A stretch of 64,000 nucleotides of DNA from NCBI GenBank assembly GCA_045106765.1, contig JBGCFD010000162.1:7569-71568 (forward strand). The letters run 5' to 3'. Origin of the DNA: CAJQQY01 sp045106765. Lineage in GTDB: Bacteria; Bacteroidota; Bacteroidia; Chitinophagales; Saprospiraceae. The position numbers and the translations under genes are program-made. This document shows positions 31,512-40,338 of this stretch, in pieces (the stretch's first letter is position 1; every line of letters starts with the position of its first letter). Below the pieces are notes generated by a model, which was given only the letters and a program-made list of their open reading frames with translations, searched no databases and had not been told where the DNA came from.

Positions 31512-32591
31512 ATGTTTAAAATCGAACAAACTTATCAAGGATGGTCTTGGGAGAGAATCTCCCGACACATTTTTTACTGGCTAGCTTGGCTATTATTTTA
31601 TTCCATTATCGGAAGTTCAAATTATACGACCATAGGTTTTTGGGAATGGACAGGTCTTGAATTATTGATCATGTGCATAAAATTACCTTTTATCTATTTT
31701 GCGATTTATTACTTAGTCCCTCAATATTTGATTCCTAAACGTTTTACTATTTTTTTCATCAAGTTGTTTATAACTGCGGCTATTGGAGGAGTAATAATTT
31801 GGGCATTATATTTTTTCAAATTTAATCCTATTTATTTTGAGAAAGGTGCTGCTCCTTATTTTTGGTCAAAAAATGTTTTTTATAAAATATTGGATTTAAT
31901 TTATGTTGCTTCTCCTCCGATCATTTTAAAAATGCTCCAACATCAAACTTTGCAGGAAAAGCAAAACGTTCTATTGGTGGAACAAAAATTACAAGCTGAA
32001 TTACGCGTTTTAAAAAATCAATTACATCCTCATTTTCTTTTTAATACACTCAATAATTTATATTCTTTAGTGCTAGTCCAACATCCCAAATCTGCTGATG
32101 TCGTACTTCGATTATCTGACATGATGAGTTATATGCTTTACGAATGTGAGCGCCCATTAATTAATTTGGAAAAAGAAATTGAACATTTAAATAATTATAT
32201 TGAGTTGGAAAAAATCAGACATGGAAAGCGATTAAATTTTTCTTTTGAGACTGGAGGTGATGTTCAAGGCAAATCAATTGCTCCTCTTTTACTTCTCCCT
32301 TTTTTGGAAAATGCTTTCAAACATGGAGTAGAAAAAGATGAAAAAAATTCATGGATTAGGATTAATCTTTGGGTAGAAAATAATCACTTGACTTACCTAG
32401 TAGAAAATAGTTTGCCTGAAAATAAAGAGGAAGAGGACCTACCCAAAACACAAAGTGGTGTAGGACTCGCCAATGTAAAAAAACGTTTAGAATTACTTTA
32501 CCTCGAGAATCATCATTTGGAAATAATCGATAATGAATCATTTTTAATAAAATTAAATCTCCAATTAAGCAATGAAATGCCTCATAGTTGA
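31512..32591 (+). CDS. LytS-type sensor histidine kinase
   Basis: The 359-residue protein has four membrane helices in residues 15-150, a short coiled linker, then the His_kinase domain with LKNQLHPHFLFNTLNNLYSL (phospho-acceptor His172). The ATP lid elements LPFLENAFKHGV and GVGLANVKKRLELLY follow. No extracellular sensor domain is present, so it may sense the membrane or a small ligand within the helices. It overlaps the regulator gene by 20 bp, a coupled pair. Confidence 0.95.
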   Translation: MFKIEQTYQGWSWERISRHIFYWLAWLLFYSIIGSSNYTTIGFWEWTGLELLIMCIKLPFIYFAIYYLVPQYLIPKRFTIFFIKLFITAAIGGVIIWALYFFKFNPIYFEKGAAPYFWSKNVFYKILDLIYVASPPIILKMLQHQTLQEKQNVLLVEQKLQAELRVLKNQLHPHFLFNTLNNLYSLVLVQHPKSADVVLRLSDMMSYMLYECERPLINLEKEIEHLNNYIELEKIRHGKRLNFSFETGGDVQGKSIAPLLLLPFLENAFKHGVEKDEKNSWIRINLWVENNHLTYLVENSLPENKEEEDLPKTQSGVGLANVKKRLELLYLENHHLEIIDNESFLIKLNLQLSNEMPHS

Positions 32592-33288
32592 TGACGAAGA
32601 ATTAGCGATTAAGGTCATTGAAAATCACATCAGTCAAATTGACGGGTTAGAAGTCGTCGGCACTTATTTTAATGCGATGGATGCTTTTTCTGTATTACAA
32701 CGAGAAAAAGTGGACATCCTATTTTTGGATATTCAGATGCCAAAAATATCAGGACTGAGTTTGCTAAAATCTTTGCCTCAAAAACCTCACGTCATTTTAA
32801 CAACAGCACATCGAGAGTTTGCTTTGGATGGTTTTGAATTGGACGTTGTTGATTATTTACTCAAACCAATTTCGTTAGATCGTTTTTTAAAATCCTTAGG
32901 TAAGGTTTATCGACTAGAAAATCATACTCCTCTCCTTGCTCCAACATTACCTACCACTCCTCAAAAAGAGCCTACTTTTTTCTATATCAAAAGTGATCGA
33001 CAGTCCATTAAAATATTATTAGAAGAAGTATTGTACATTGAAAGTTTGCGTAACCATGTAAAAATAGTTACCCAAAATGGAAATTACACTACCCTACTTG
33101 GCATCAGCCATATGGAAAAAAAATTACCTCCTCAGCATTTTCTTCGCATTCATCGTAGCTTTATTATCTCGCTTTCGAAAGTCAATCGTTTTACCCAAAC
33201 CAATTTAATAGTTGGTGAAAAGACACTTCCCATCGGCAATAATTATCGAGAAGAAGTTTTGAAGAGACTAGAAGCAAATTTAATTTAG
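32572..33288 (+). CDS. LytTR-family response regulator
   Basis: The 238-residue protein has a receiver domain (residues 1-115; IVDDEE acid patch, phospho-acceptor Asp53 in LFLDIQMP, Lys in LLKPIS) and a LytTR DNA-binding domain (about 137-236; FFYIKSDRQSIKI, VLYIESLRNHVKIV, FLRIHRSFIISLSKV). Phosphorylated LytTR regulators bind paired direct repeats. A matching repeat lies before the operon. The start overlaps the kinase gene. Confidence 0.95.
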   Translation: MKCLIVDDEELAIKVIENHISQIDGLEVVGTYFNAMDAFSVLQREKVDILFLDIQMPKISGLSLLKSLPQKPHVILTTAHREFALDGFELDVVDYLLKPISLDRFLKSLGKVYRLENHTPLLAPTLPTTPQKEPTFFYIKSDRQSIKILLEEVLYIESLRNHVKIVTQNGNYTTLLGISHMEKKLPPQHFLRIHRSFIISLSKVNRFTQTNLIVGEKTLPIGNNYREEVLKRLEANLI

Positions 33289-33289
33289 T

Positions 33290-33507
33290 AATAAAAAATT
33301 CCAACATATTATTTCGAACCTCCTTTCTAACGCTATAAAATTCACACCCGAGGATGGGAAAATTATTCTTCCTGTCAATGTTCAAAACAGGGAATAGATG
33401 AGAAACTCATACTAAAAGTCAAAGACGATGGGATAGGAATCGAACCATCTGAGTTACCTTATATTTTTGATCGTTTTTATCCGGTAGATGACTCCACGAC
33501 ACCGTTA
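33290..33507 (+). pseudogene. Remnant of a histidine kinase ATPase domain
   Basis: No intact frame exists, but two frames carry kinase motifs in the right order. Frame from 33290: FQHIISNLLSNAIKFTPEDG, the N box, ending at a stop at 33395. Frame from about 33382: LILKVKDDGIGIEPSELPYI, the G1 box, continuing FDRFYPVDDSTTP. An intact kinase would continue with a GTGIGL G2 box. Here the similarity stops at about 33507, next to comM. This is not the LytS type but the classical HATPase_c type, so it derives from another gene, now frameshifted and truncated at both ends. Confidence 0.85.
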
Positions 33508-33521
33508 TCCAAAGAAAACTC

Positions 33522-35078
33522 TTACCCAGCCCAACCCTCTCGATCCAAACTCCGATACTGTATCGCTTCCGCTAAATGCTCAATTTTAATCTTCTCACTT
33601 CCCGCCAAATCCGCCCCTGTTCGAGCAACTTTTAAAATACGATCATACGCTCGTGCAGATAATTGTAATTTTTCCATCGCAGTTTTTAATAATACAACTC
33701 CAGCTTTATCTAGTTGACAAACTTCTCGAACCATTCGACTTGGCATTTGTGCATTGCTATGAATGGTCGGGTAATCTTTAAATCGTTCGATTTGAATTTC
33801 TCTCGCTTTCACGACTCTCGCTACAATTTTTTCACTCGTTTCTTTTGACGGAGTGTAGTCTGCCAACTCATCATAACTCACAGGAGTCACTTCTACATGC
33901 AAATCAATTCTATCCAAAAGTGGTCCCGAAATTTTATTCAAATATCTTTTTACCACACCTGGACTACATACACATTCTTTGTCAGGATGATTATAGAATC
34001 CGCAAGGACAAGGATTCATACTTGCCACCAACATAAAACTAGCAGGATAATCAACTGTAATTTTCGCTCTCGAAATAGTTACCCTTCGTTCTTCCATGGG
34101 CTGTCGCATCACTTCCAGAACGGTTCGCTTAAACTCTGGCAATTCATCCAAAAATAAAACACCATTATGTGAAAGTGAAATTTCACCTGGCATAGGATTC
34201 GATCCTCCTCCAACTAAAGCAACATCACTTATTGTATGATGTGGTGCTCGAAATGGACGAGTAGAAACCAAAGCAGAATTGGCAGGAAGTACGCCAGAGA
34301 CCGAATGAATTTTCGTCGTCTCCAATGCTTCATGTAAACTTAGCGGCGGCAAAATAGTCGGAAGTCTTCGAGCCAACATCGTCTTCCCTGCTCCAGGTGG
34401 ACCAATCAAAATTACATTATGTCCACCTGCTGCTGCAATCTCAAGTGCACGTTTAATGTTCTCTTGTCCTTTCACATCTGAAAAATCTACAGAGTAAATA
34501 TCTTGAGTATCTTGAAAAATTGCACGAGTATCAACAACGACTGGTTCGAGTTCATTTTTTTTATTGAAAAAATCAACCGCTTCTTTTAAATTTTCAATTC
34601 CGTACACATCAAGATTATTTACAATCGCCGCTTCCCGTGCATTTTCTTTTGGTAAAAAAAGACCTTTGTAACCTTCCTTCCTAGCTTGAATCGCAATCGG
34701 TAACGCACCCTTGATCGGACGCAATCCTCCATCCAAAGACAATTCTCCCATAAAAACATATTTGTCTAATTCTTCAAATTCCATTTGACCAGTACTTGCC
34801 AATAATCCAATTGCAATCGGCAAATCATAAGACGATCCTTCTTTTCGTAAATCAGCGGGAGCTAAATTGACCACTAATTTTAACCGAAGCATTCGCATTC
34901 CTATATTCTTAATCGCAGCTTCAATTCGTGCAAATCCTTCTCGGACAGCACTATCAGGTAACCCAACTAAATTAAAAAAATCTTTTCCGTCTCTGGCTTC
35001 TCCTCCTGTGTTGACTTCGACGGTAATGGTTTGAGCTTCTACGCCTTGAACGGCACTTGCGTAAGTTTTTACTAGCAT
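33522..35078 (-). CDS. comM: YifB/ComM Mg-chelatase-like AAA+ ATPase
   Basis: The 518-residue protein has the N-terminal ChlI/Lon-S5-like domain (MLVKTYASAVQGVEAQTITVEV, GLPDSAVREGFARIEAAIKN), the Walker A GPPGAGKTMLARRLP (about residues 223-237), Walker B LFLDELPEF, the Cys-containing MNPCPCGFYNHPDKECVCS insert typical of ComM, and the C-terminal helical lid LSARAYDRILKVARTGADL. ComM is a hexameric helicase that drives branch migration during integration of DNA taken up by transformation. Confidence 0.95.
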   Translation of the reverse strand: MLVKTYASAVQGVEAQTITVEVNTGGEARDGKDFFNLVGLPDSAVREGFARIEAAIKNIGMRMLRLKLVVNLAPADLRKEGSSYDLPIAIGLLASTGQMEFEELDKYVFMGELSLDGGLRPIKGALPIAIQARKEGYKGLFLPKENAREAAIVNNLDVYGIENLKEAVDFFNKKNELEPVVVDTRAIFQDTQDIYSVDFSDVKGQENIKRALEIAAAGGHNVILIGPPGAGKTMLARRLPTILPPLSLHEALETTKIHSVSGVLPANSALVSTRPFRAPHHTISDVALVGGGSNPMPGEISLSHNGVLFLDELPEFKRTVLEVMRQPMEERRVTISRAKITVDYPASFMLVASMNPCPCGFYNHPDKECVCSPGVVKRYLNKISGPLLDRIDLHVEVTPVSYDELADYTPSKETSEKIVARVVKAREIQIERFKDYPTIHSNAQMPSRMVREVCQLDKAGVVLLKTAMEKLQLSARAYDRILKVARTGADLAGSEKIKIEHLAEAIQYRSLDREGWAG

Positions 35079-35422
35079 TTAGTGATAGATGATTATTTAG
35101 AAAGTATGTTTATTGCTTCGCTAAAATAGATAGATTTTTTATTTTTTTTATAAAAAAAGAAGGTATGGAGAGAAACAATATGTGTATTGGTTTTTGGTTA
35201 ACTGGTTAAATAAGTAATTACCCAAATAACTATTCAACCAAAAAATACCTGTCACATTAATTCATCTTTTTTTTCCACAAACGATCATTTATACATGATT
35301 TTTGAAGGCAATATGTTGTAACAGATTTCTCAAAAAAATTATTACGAATTAAAACACAATCAAGGTTGGTTTTTATTTTTTCAAAAACTCAGAAACTCAA
35401 TTTTGCCTATAAATTAAATAGT
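35079..35422. other. Divergent intergenic region comM / PorG-like gene
   Basis: The 344-bp gap contains the inverted repeat at 35183-35248 and otherwise AT-rich sequence; no clear promoter box or gene is visible. Confidence 0.45.
35183..35248. repeat. Inverted repeat in the comM / PorG gap
   Basis: GTATTGGTTTTTGGTT (35183-35198) is complementary, with a few mismatches, to AACCAAAAAATAC (35236-35248). The GGTTAA-type words between them resemble other intergenic repeats, such as the one at 16657. Confidence 0.5.
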
Positions 35423-36298
35423 ATGAAACAACTTATTACACTTGTAATTTTTTCAGTTTTTATTTCCATAAATCTTTCTAGTCAATATACAGAAGTAGGC
35501 ATTTTTGCTGGAGTCTCCAATTATCATGGCGACCTCACTCCAAAGAATTTGGAAGTGTCTTCTTATGCACCTGCGTTTGGTGCATTTGGTCGATATAATT
35601 TCAATGGACACCTTGCTGCTAAGGTTCATTTTTATAAAGGTCTTTTGCAAGGTTCAGATTTCAATGCACAAATCACGAAAGGAGAAAGAGCACGTAACTT
35701 GAGTTTTCAAAGTGATGTTTATGAATTGGGAGCTCAATTCGAATATAACTTTTTGGATTTCAAAGTAGCGATAAAAGATCATATTACCACTCCTTATGTT
35801 TTTGCTGGAATAGCTGGATTCTATTTTAATCCACAAGCAGAAATTAATGGACAATGGTTCGATCTTCAGCCGCTGTCGACCGAAGGGCAAGGCTTGGAAG
35901 GTAGTAATACGCAGCCATATCAAAAAGTTTCCATTGCAATCCCTATGGGACTTGGTGTTAAATTCAACATCAATCACTTGACTAATATTGGATTAGAATT
36001 TGGCATGCGGAAAACATTCACAGATTATATTGATGATGTGAGTACGACGTATCCTGACCTAGATCTTTTAGCAACCGAAGTAGGAGATTTTGCTGCTGCA
36101 CTTTCATACCGAGCACCTGAATATAATCCAGATGCACCTGCTGATCCACAAGGAACTAGTAGAGGTGATTCGACTGATAAAGATTGGTATTTTTTCGGAG
36201 GTATTACCTTTTCAGTAAATATTGGAAAAGCAAATGGATTTAAACAAAATCAGAAAAAACCAGTTTCTCGAAAGAAAGCCCCAAAAATGACTTTTTAA
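35423..36298 (+). CDS. Outer-membrane beta-barrel, DUF6089/PorG-like
   Basis: I choose the ATG at 35423 (MKQLITLVIFSVFISINLSSQ, signal peptide) over the in-frame one at 35366. The 291-residue product begins YTEVGIFAGVSNYHGDLTP, a pattern of DUF6089 proteins including PorG of the type IX secretion system. Further barrel strands include PAFGAFGRYNFNGHLAAKVH, YVFAGIAGFYFNP, IPMGLGVKFNIN and the last WYFFGGITFSVNIG. The tail is basic (KKPVSRKKAPKMTF). PorG is part of the outer-membrane T9SS complex. The family match is good, but PorG identity itself is not proven since paralogues exist. Confidence 0.8.
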   Translation: MKQLITLVIFSVFISINLSSQYTEVGIFAGVSNYHGDLTPKNLEVSSYAPAFGAFGRYNFNGHLAAKVHFYKGLLQGSDFNAQITKGERARNLSFQSDVYELGAQFEYNFLDFKVAIKDHITTPYVFAGIAGFYFNPQAEINGQWFDLQPLSTEGQGLEGSNTQPYQKVSIAIPMGLGVKFNINHLTNIGLEFGMRKTFTDYIDDVSTTYPDLDLLATEVGDFAAALSYRAPEYNPDAPADPQGTSRGDSTDKDWYFFGGITFSVNIGKANGFKQNQKKPVSRKKAPKMTF

Positions 36299-36307
36299 AT
36301 GATGACG

Positions 36308-36390
36308 AAAATAACGGTTGACTATCTAATGATGAACAGTTAACAATATATACTGCTAACCATTCATCATCACTTGTCAACCGTTATTTT
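36308..36390. terminator. Bidirectional terminator with a long nested hairpin
   Basis: AAAATAACGGTTGAC (36308-36322) pairs perfectly with GTCAACCGTTATTTT (36376-36390). Inside, ATGATGAA/TTCATCAT and GTTA/TAAC also pair. It lies between convergent genes and its right arm overlaps the last codons of the metallo-hydrolase gene (stop at 36384). Confidence 0.85.
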
Positions 36391-37286
36391 GTTAAATCTG
36401 AATAGAGAATTTCTACAAATTTTGTTGGATTAATAAAACCTCCACCCCAATCTTCATCATATTCTTTCGTCACATTTGAAGCCTTTATTTCTTCTAATGT
36501 CATTCCTTTTTCAATCGCTTTTTTAACTCTATCTCGAGAAATCATAATCACATCTCGATATTCCATCAAATCTTTTTTATTTGCCAAAGAGCCATGACCT
36601 GGAATTATTTTCGTTTCTGAATCAACTAAAAAAAGTGCTTCGTTTATATTTTTCAACGCACCTTCCACACTTCCCCCTGATCCTAAATCAATGTAAGGAA
36701 ATCTTCCTTTGAAAAAATTATCGCCCATATGCAATACGTTACTTTTTGGAAAATAAACAAAAGCATCGCCATCTGTATGTCCATAATGAAAATGATAAAT
36801 CAAAATATCCTCTCCATTCAAATGAAATTTCATATCATTTTTAAAGGTGATCACAGGTTGTGCAATTTCAGCTGCAGCAGGAGTTGGTTTTCTGAATGGA
36901 CGAATTTGCTCGGTGCTCATTCTATTTTTTACATTTTCATGAGCGACGATGACCGCACCTTTTTTTCCGAAATTTTCATTTCCTCCCGTGTGGTCGCCAT
37001 GCCAATGAGTATTGAATAAATACTTGACGGGTTGCGAACTTAACTTTTCAACTGCTGCTGCAATTTTTTCACTCAATGGTCCAAACTGAGAATCAATCAT
37101 AAATACGCCATCATCTCCAACGACAACTCCGATGTTTCCTCCACTTCCTGTTAACATGTAAATATTGTCAGCTACTTTCTCAGCCTTGATTTCTACTTTG
37201 GAAAAATCACGCTGTGCAAAAAGGTTATTTTGAAAAAAAGAAATTGTAAATAAGAGTAAGAAGAAAATTGAAAATTGTTTTTTCAT
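36384..37286 (-). CDS. Secreted MBL-fold metallo-hydrolase
   Basis: The 300-residue protein has a signal peptide (residues 1-25, ending NLFAQ) and the metallo-beta-lactamase fold: the zinc motif THWHGDHTGG (His94, His96, Asp98, His99), HYGHTDGDAFVYFP, and the late IIPGHG histidine. The set of ligands fits a two-zinc hydrolase. It is closest in feel to the periplasmic MBL proteins annotated as cyclases or SoxH-like hydrolases rather than to a true antibiotic-resistance enzyme. The substrate is unknown. It converges with the PorG-like gene. Confidence 0.88.
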   Translation of the reverse strand: MKKQFSIFFLLLFTISFFQNNLFAQRDFSKVEIKAEKVADNIYMLTGSGGNIGVVVGDDGVFMIDSQFGPLSEKIAAAVEKLSSQPVKYLFNTHWHGDHTGGNENFGKKGAVIVAHENVKNRMSTEQIRPFRKPTPAAAEIAQPVITFKNDMKFHLNGEDILIYHFHYGHTDGDAFVYFPKSNVLHMGDNFFKGRFPYIDLGSGGSVEGALKNINEALFLVDSETKIIPGHGSLANKKDLMEYRDVIMISRDRVKKAIEKGMTLEEIKASNVTKEYDEDWGGGFINPTKFVEILYSDLTK

Positions 37287-37476
37287 GATTCGGCTTGTTT
37301 TTAATTTTGAAAAAAAGATTTGTCACTTAACAAACGAGTTACTCCAAAGTTGGTACTTTTTCTATAAATAGCATGAATTTTGTGTAATTTTACAAAAAGA
37401 AAAACTTCCTGTAATAACTTACCAAGTCAAACCAACCTAACTGAGACCTTCTTAATTTTCTAGAAAAATAAAAAAC

Positions 37477-38763
37477 ATGAATTTAAGGTTTTTGTGGATT
37501 TTCGTTTTTGTAATAATTACTTTTTCAAGTAAGGCTTCTGATTTGGTTTTTAAAAGTCGAATGGCTACTGCTTTGAACACCGTTACTCTTTATCCTGATA
37601 GTAGTTATTTTAAGCATTCAAATATTCGTTTCTCCGAGGGAGAATTATTGGAGGTATTGGACGAAACAACTTTACAACATTTGGATGATGCTCAAAATCA
37701 AAAGTTTAAATGGTATAAAGTCCGCTCGCTTTCAGGACAAGAAGGTTGGATATTTGGAGATGGAATTGCGGTGATGATGGAGAATGCAAATATTGATGCT
37801 AAGCTTAAGTCTTTTCACAAAAAGAAAATTTCACTCAATAATGGTTTTGAAAAATCAGTCACTTGGATCGCTGCCATCAATGGTCGAGACAATTTGCATG
37901 ACAATGAATTATTGAATCCTACCTATCATGAATATTATATAGTCGTCACCAATGAGCACGGGAAATCAGTTCACATGAATTATGAAAGTCAAAGTGCGAT
38001 GGGGCGAGAAGTTTTGAATTTATTTCAAATGAAAGATGTAACGAACGATGGAGTTGCAGATTTTTTAATGGAAACTAAAAGTTATTCTAGTTCAAGTGAT
38101 TTGGAAAATAGAACCTTAGAAATTTTTTCGCTTCAGTCAGGTTATTTGAAAAAAGTGTTGGATGAACGAATGACGCTGACTTACGATGATGATTTATTTT
38201 CTCCTACGATGTTTAAATTTGTGGAAGTGAGTGCGACGAGTATTCGAATAGAATATGTAGATTATGTCGCTTGCAAAAAATTCTCTTTGCCTTACCAATT
38301 TGATAAAAATAGTGAGACTCAAGAACGATGCATAGAATTTGTCACCTACACTTATACTTGGGATAATCGCAAAAAACAGTTTGTACAATTTTACAGAGAA
38401 AATAGAAATGCGCTGAAAGGAATTGTTTATAATCCTAAAATTTTCTTGAAATCTGAGCCTTCTTTTTTATCGGAAAAAATAGAAAAATTAGAACCTAGCA
38501 CTCCTTTTATTATCATCAAACATTTTGAAAAAGTATTTATGCAAAATGGGAAAAAGAAAATTTCTCCTTATTTATATGTTCAATCTGTCAATGGAAATCG
38601 TGGATATATTCGAGGGAAGGTAGTTCATTTTTTAAATACGGAACACGCGGAAGTATTGCATAGTTTTTATAAAAATCCACCATTGTCTAAAACTGAATTG
38701 AAATCGGATAAGATATTTTTGAAAATAATTAAGGCAGAAAGTGGGAGTGCATCTCGTCAGTAG
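37477..38763 (+). CDS. Exported protein with two SH3-like domains
   Basis: The 428-residue protein has a signal peptide (residues 1-20). An N-terminal SH3-like domain (about 30-95: NTVTLYPDSSYFKHSNIRFSEGE ... GQEGWIFGDGI) is followed by a middle domain with a calcium-loop-like DVTNDGVADF (about 188-197). A second SH3-like domain is at about 305-395 (NPKIFLKSEPSFLSEKIEKL ... NGNRGYIRGKVV). SH3b domains in exported bacterial proteins usually bind peptidoglycan peptides. A cell-wall role is inferred; no enzyme domain is seen. Confidence 0.75.
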   Translation: MNLRFLWIFVFVIITFSSKASDLVFKSRMATALNTVTLYPDSSYFKHSNIRFSEGELLEVLDETTLQHLDDAQNQKFKWYKVRSLSGQEGWIFGDGIAVMMENANIDAKLKSFHKKKISLNNGFEKSVTWIAAINGRDNLHDNELLNPTYHEYYIVVTNEHGKSVHMNYESQSAMGREVLNLFQMKDVTNDGVADFLMETKSYSSSSDLENRTLEIFSLQSGYLKKVLDERMTLTYDDDLFSPTMFKFVEVSATSIRIEYVDYVACKKFSLPYQFDKNSETQERCIEFVTYTYTWDNRKKQFVQFYRENRNALKGIVYNPKIFLKSEPSFLSEKIEKLEPSTPFIIIKHFEKVFMQNGKKKISPYLYVQSVNGNRGYIRGKVVHFLNTEHAEVLHSFYKNPPLSKTELKSDKIFLKIIKAESGSASRQ

Positions 38764-38804
38764 TTTTTTTACTACATAGGCAAAAAGAAAACATAGGTCT
38801 TTAC
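38764..38804. repeat. ACATAG-type repeat, copy 2 (single arm)
   Basis: TTTTTTTACTACATAGGC followed by AAAAAGAAAACATAGGTC. It has only one arm of the palindrome seen at 18214 and 45511, and lies between two convergent genes. Confidence 0.6.
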
Positions 38805-38826
38805 AATATGATCTATTTAGCGAAAA

Positions 38827-40056
38827 TTACGAAACCGTATTCTTAGCTGCTTCCATCGGAATACTAATACATCTTTTTTCCATATAACTTAATACTCGTT
38901 CTAAAACTTCACGAGCATTTTCATCTAGCTCAGCTACATCTTTTTTAAAAACCTCATTCATTGCGTGTGCTTTGACCGCTTTGATTTTTTGAGGAACATG
39001 ACTCATCGCTTTGGTGATTTGTCGTTGTTGATGTATCTTTTGAAATTTCACTAAATTACCTTCGATGATTTTTTGTGCACTTGAAATTTCTTTTTGACGG
39101 AAGCTCATATTTTCTTTCGCCAAACTTCTTAAATCTTCGATTTCGATATAATTTACATTGAAATTTTCAGCAACAGAAGGTTCCACATTATTTGGAATAG
39201 CTAAATCAATGATGAGCTTTCTAGATTTATCACTTTGTAAAAGTGAAGCATATAATTCGTCATCCAACAATGCTTTATCAGAGCCAGTACAAATAATTAT
39301 TCCATCGAAACCTTCTTGATACATTTTTAAATCTTCGAGTAAAAAAGCATTTCCTTTCAACATCTCTGCCAATGAATTGGCTCTTTCGATGCTCCGATTA
39401 AAAACGGTTACATTCTGGTATTCGTATTTTTTCAAAAATTTAGATACCAATAAATTAGTTTGCCCTGCTCCGATCAGCAATAATCTTCCAGTTTTAGGAA
39501 AATCAGATTGCAATAATTTTTGAATTGCTAAGGAAACAACTGAGATTGGTTTTTCTCCAATTCGAGTTTTTGAGTAAACTTTTTTAGCCGTTTCTACTGC
39601 TAATTGCATAGCCAAACGAAGATGATCTCCGGTCATATCCCAACCAACACATTGCTCAAAAGCTGTTCGGATTTGTCTTAAAATTTCTCGCTCTCCAATC
39701 ACCATCGAATCAATTGACGACGACACTTCCAACAAATGTTCCAACGCATCATGTCCTTCCAACATCGTTATTCTTTTGGAAAAATCATCTATTAGATCTG
39801 TTTGAAATTGTGGATTAGCGTGAGATAAAAACTCAGACACGAAAGATTCATTGACATTTTTTTCTGCATAGAAAAAATACATCACGCGATTACAAGTCGC
39901 CAAGTACATCATTTCCTCTATGCCAAATTGCTCTTTCAGGTTGTTCAATTTCAATTGTAATTCTGCTTCATCAGTTGAAGGAACGATGAATTTACTCAAT
40001 GTTTGTAAGGAAACATTTTTGTGGGTAATCGTAATTATTTTGAAATTGTTGAGCAT
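38827..40056 (-). CDS. hemA: Glutamyl-tRNA reductase
   Basis: The 409-residue protein has the catalytic Cys55 in YLATCNRVMYFF, SSIDSMVIGEREILRQIRTAF, the NADPH-binding LLLIGAGQTNLLVSKFL, VFNRSIERANSLAE and the C-terminal dimerisation helices. It reduces glutamyl-tRNA to glutamate-1-semialdehyde, the first step of C5 haem synthesis. A TACTTTTA box on the minus strand (40084-40091) may be its promoter. The region upstream holds the MITE-like element at 40143. Confidence 0.96.
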   Translation of the reverse strand: MLNNFKIITITHKNVSLQTLSKFIVPSTDEAELQLKLNNLKEQFGIEEMMYLATCNRVMYFFYAEKNVNESFVSEFLSHANPQFQTDLIDDFSKRITMLEGHDALEHLLEVSSSIDSMVIGEREILRQIRTAFEQCVGWDMTGDHLRLAMQLAVETAKKVYSKTRIGEKPISVVSLAIQKLLQSDFPKTGRLLLIGAGQTNLLVSKFLKKYEYQNVTVFNRSIERANSLAEMLKGNAFLLEDLKMYQEGFDGIIICTGSDKALLDDELYASLLQSDKSRKLIIDLAIPNNVEPSVAENFNVNYIEIEDLRSLAKENMSFRQKEISSAQKIIEGNLVKFQKIHQQRQITKAMSHVPQKIKAVKAHAMNEVFKKDVAELDENAREVLERVLSYMEKRCISIPMEAAKNTVS

Positions 40057-40142
40057 ATTATATTTAACGGAGGTTTTAGAGTGTAAAAGTATCTCAACAT
40101 TGTCGAAAAAATGTCATATTTCTGTAAAGTCTACACTATACT

Positions 40143-40327
40143 TAACACCAAACACGTAGTCGTTCACTTTAGCAAACCTGAAAAAATAAGCATAGCGTTT
40201 TTTTCAAAAAAAATTACCTAGGTGTTAAAATCAGTTCTACGTAATTTCCTTCGACAGAATAAAATCTTGATTTATGGAAAATCCTTTTTTTAGGTCTGTT
40301 AAAACAGACAGCTACGTGTTTCGTGTT
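40143..40327. mobile_element. MITE-like element with 17-bp terminal inverted repeats
   Basis: TAACACCAAACACGTAG (40143-40159) and CTACGTGTTTCGTGTTA (40311-40327) are inverted copies matching at 16 of 17 positions and enclose 151 bp without a gene. A perfect GTCTGTT/AACAGAC hairpin (40293-40308) lies inside. It fills most of the space between hemA and the DUF58 gene. No target-site duplication is clear. Confidence 0.5.
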
Positions 40328-40338
40328 ACTTAGGTAGC

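Noticed and set aside
31274..31519. 81-codon open frame before the histidine kinase gene
   Set aside because: It has no family features, overlaps the kinase start and contains the probable LytTR site; it looks like a chance frame in a regulatory region.
36384..37286. Antibiotic-resistance metallo-beta-lactamase
   Set aside because: The zinc ligands fit the broad MBL fold, but the rest resembles periplasmic cyclase/SoxH-like hydrolases; nothing supports beta-lactam hydrolysis.
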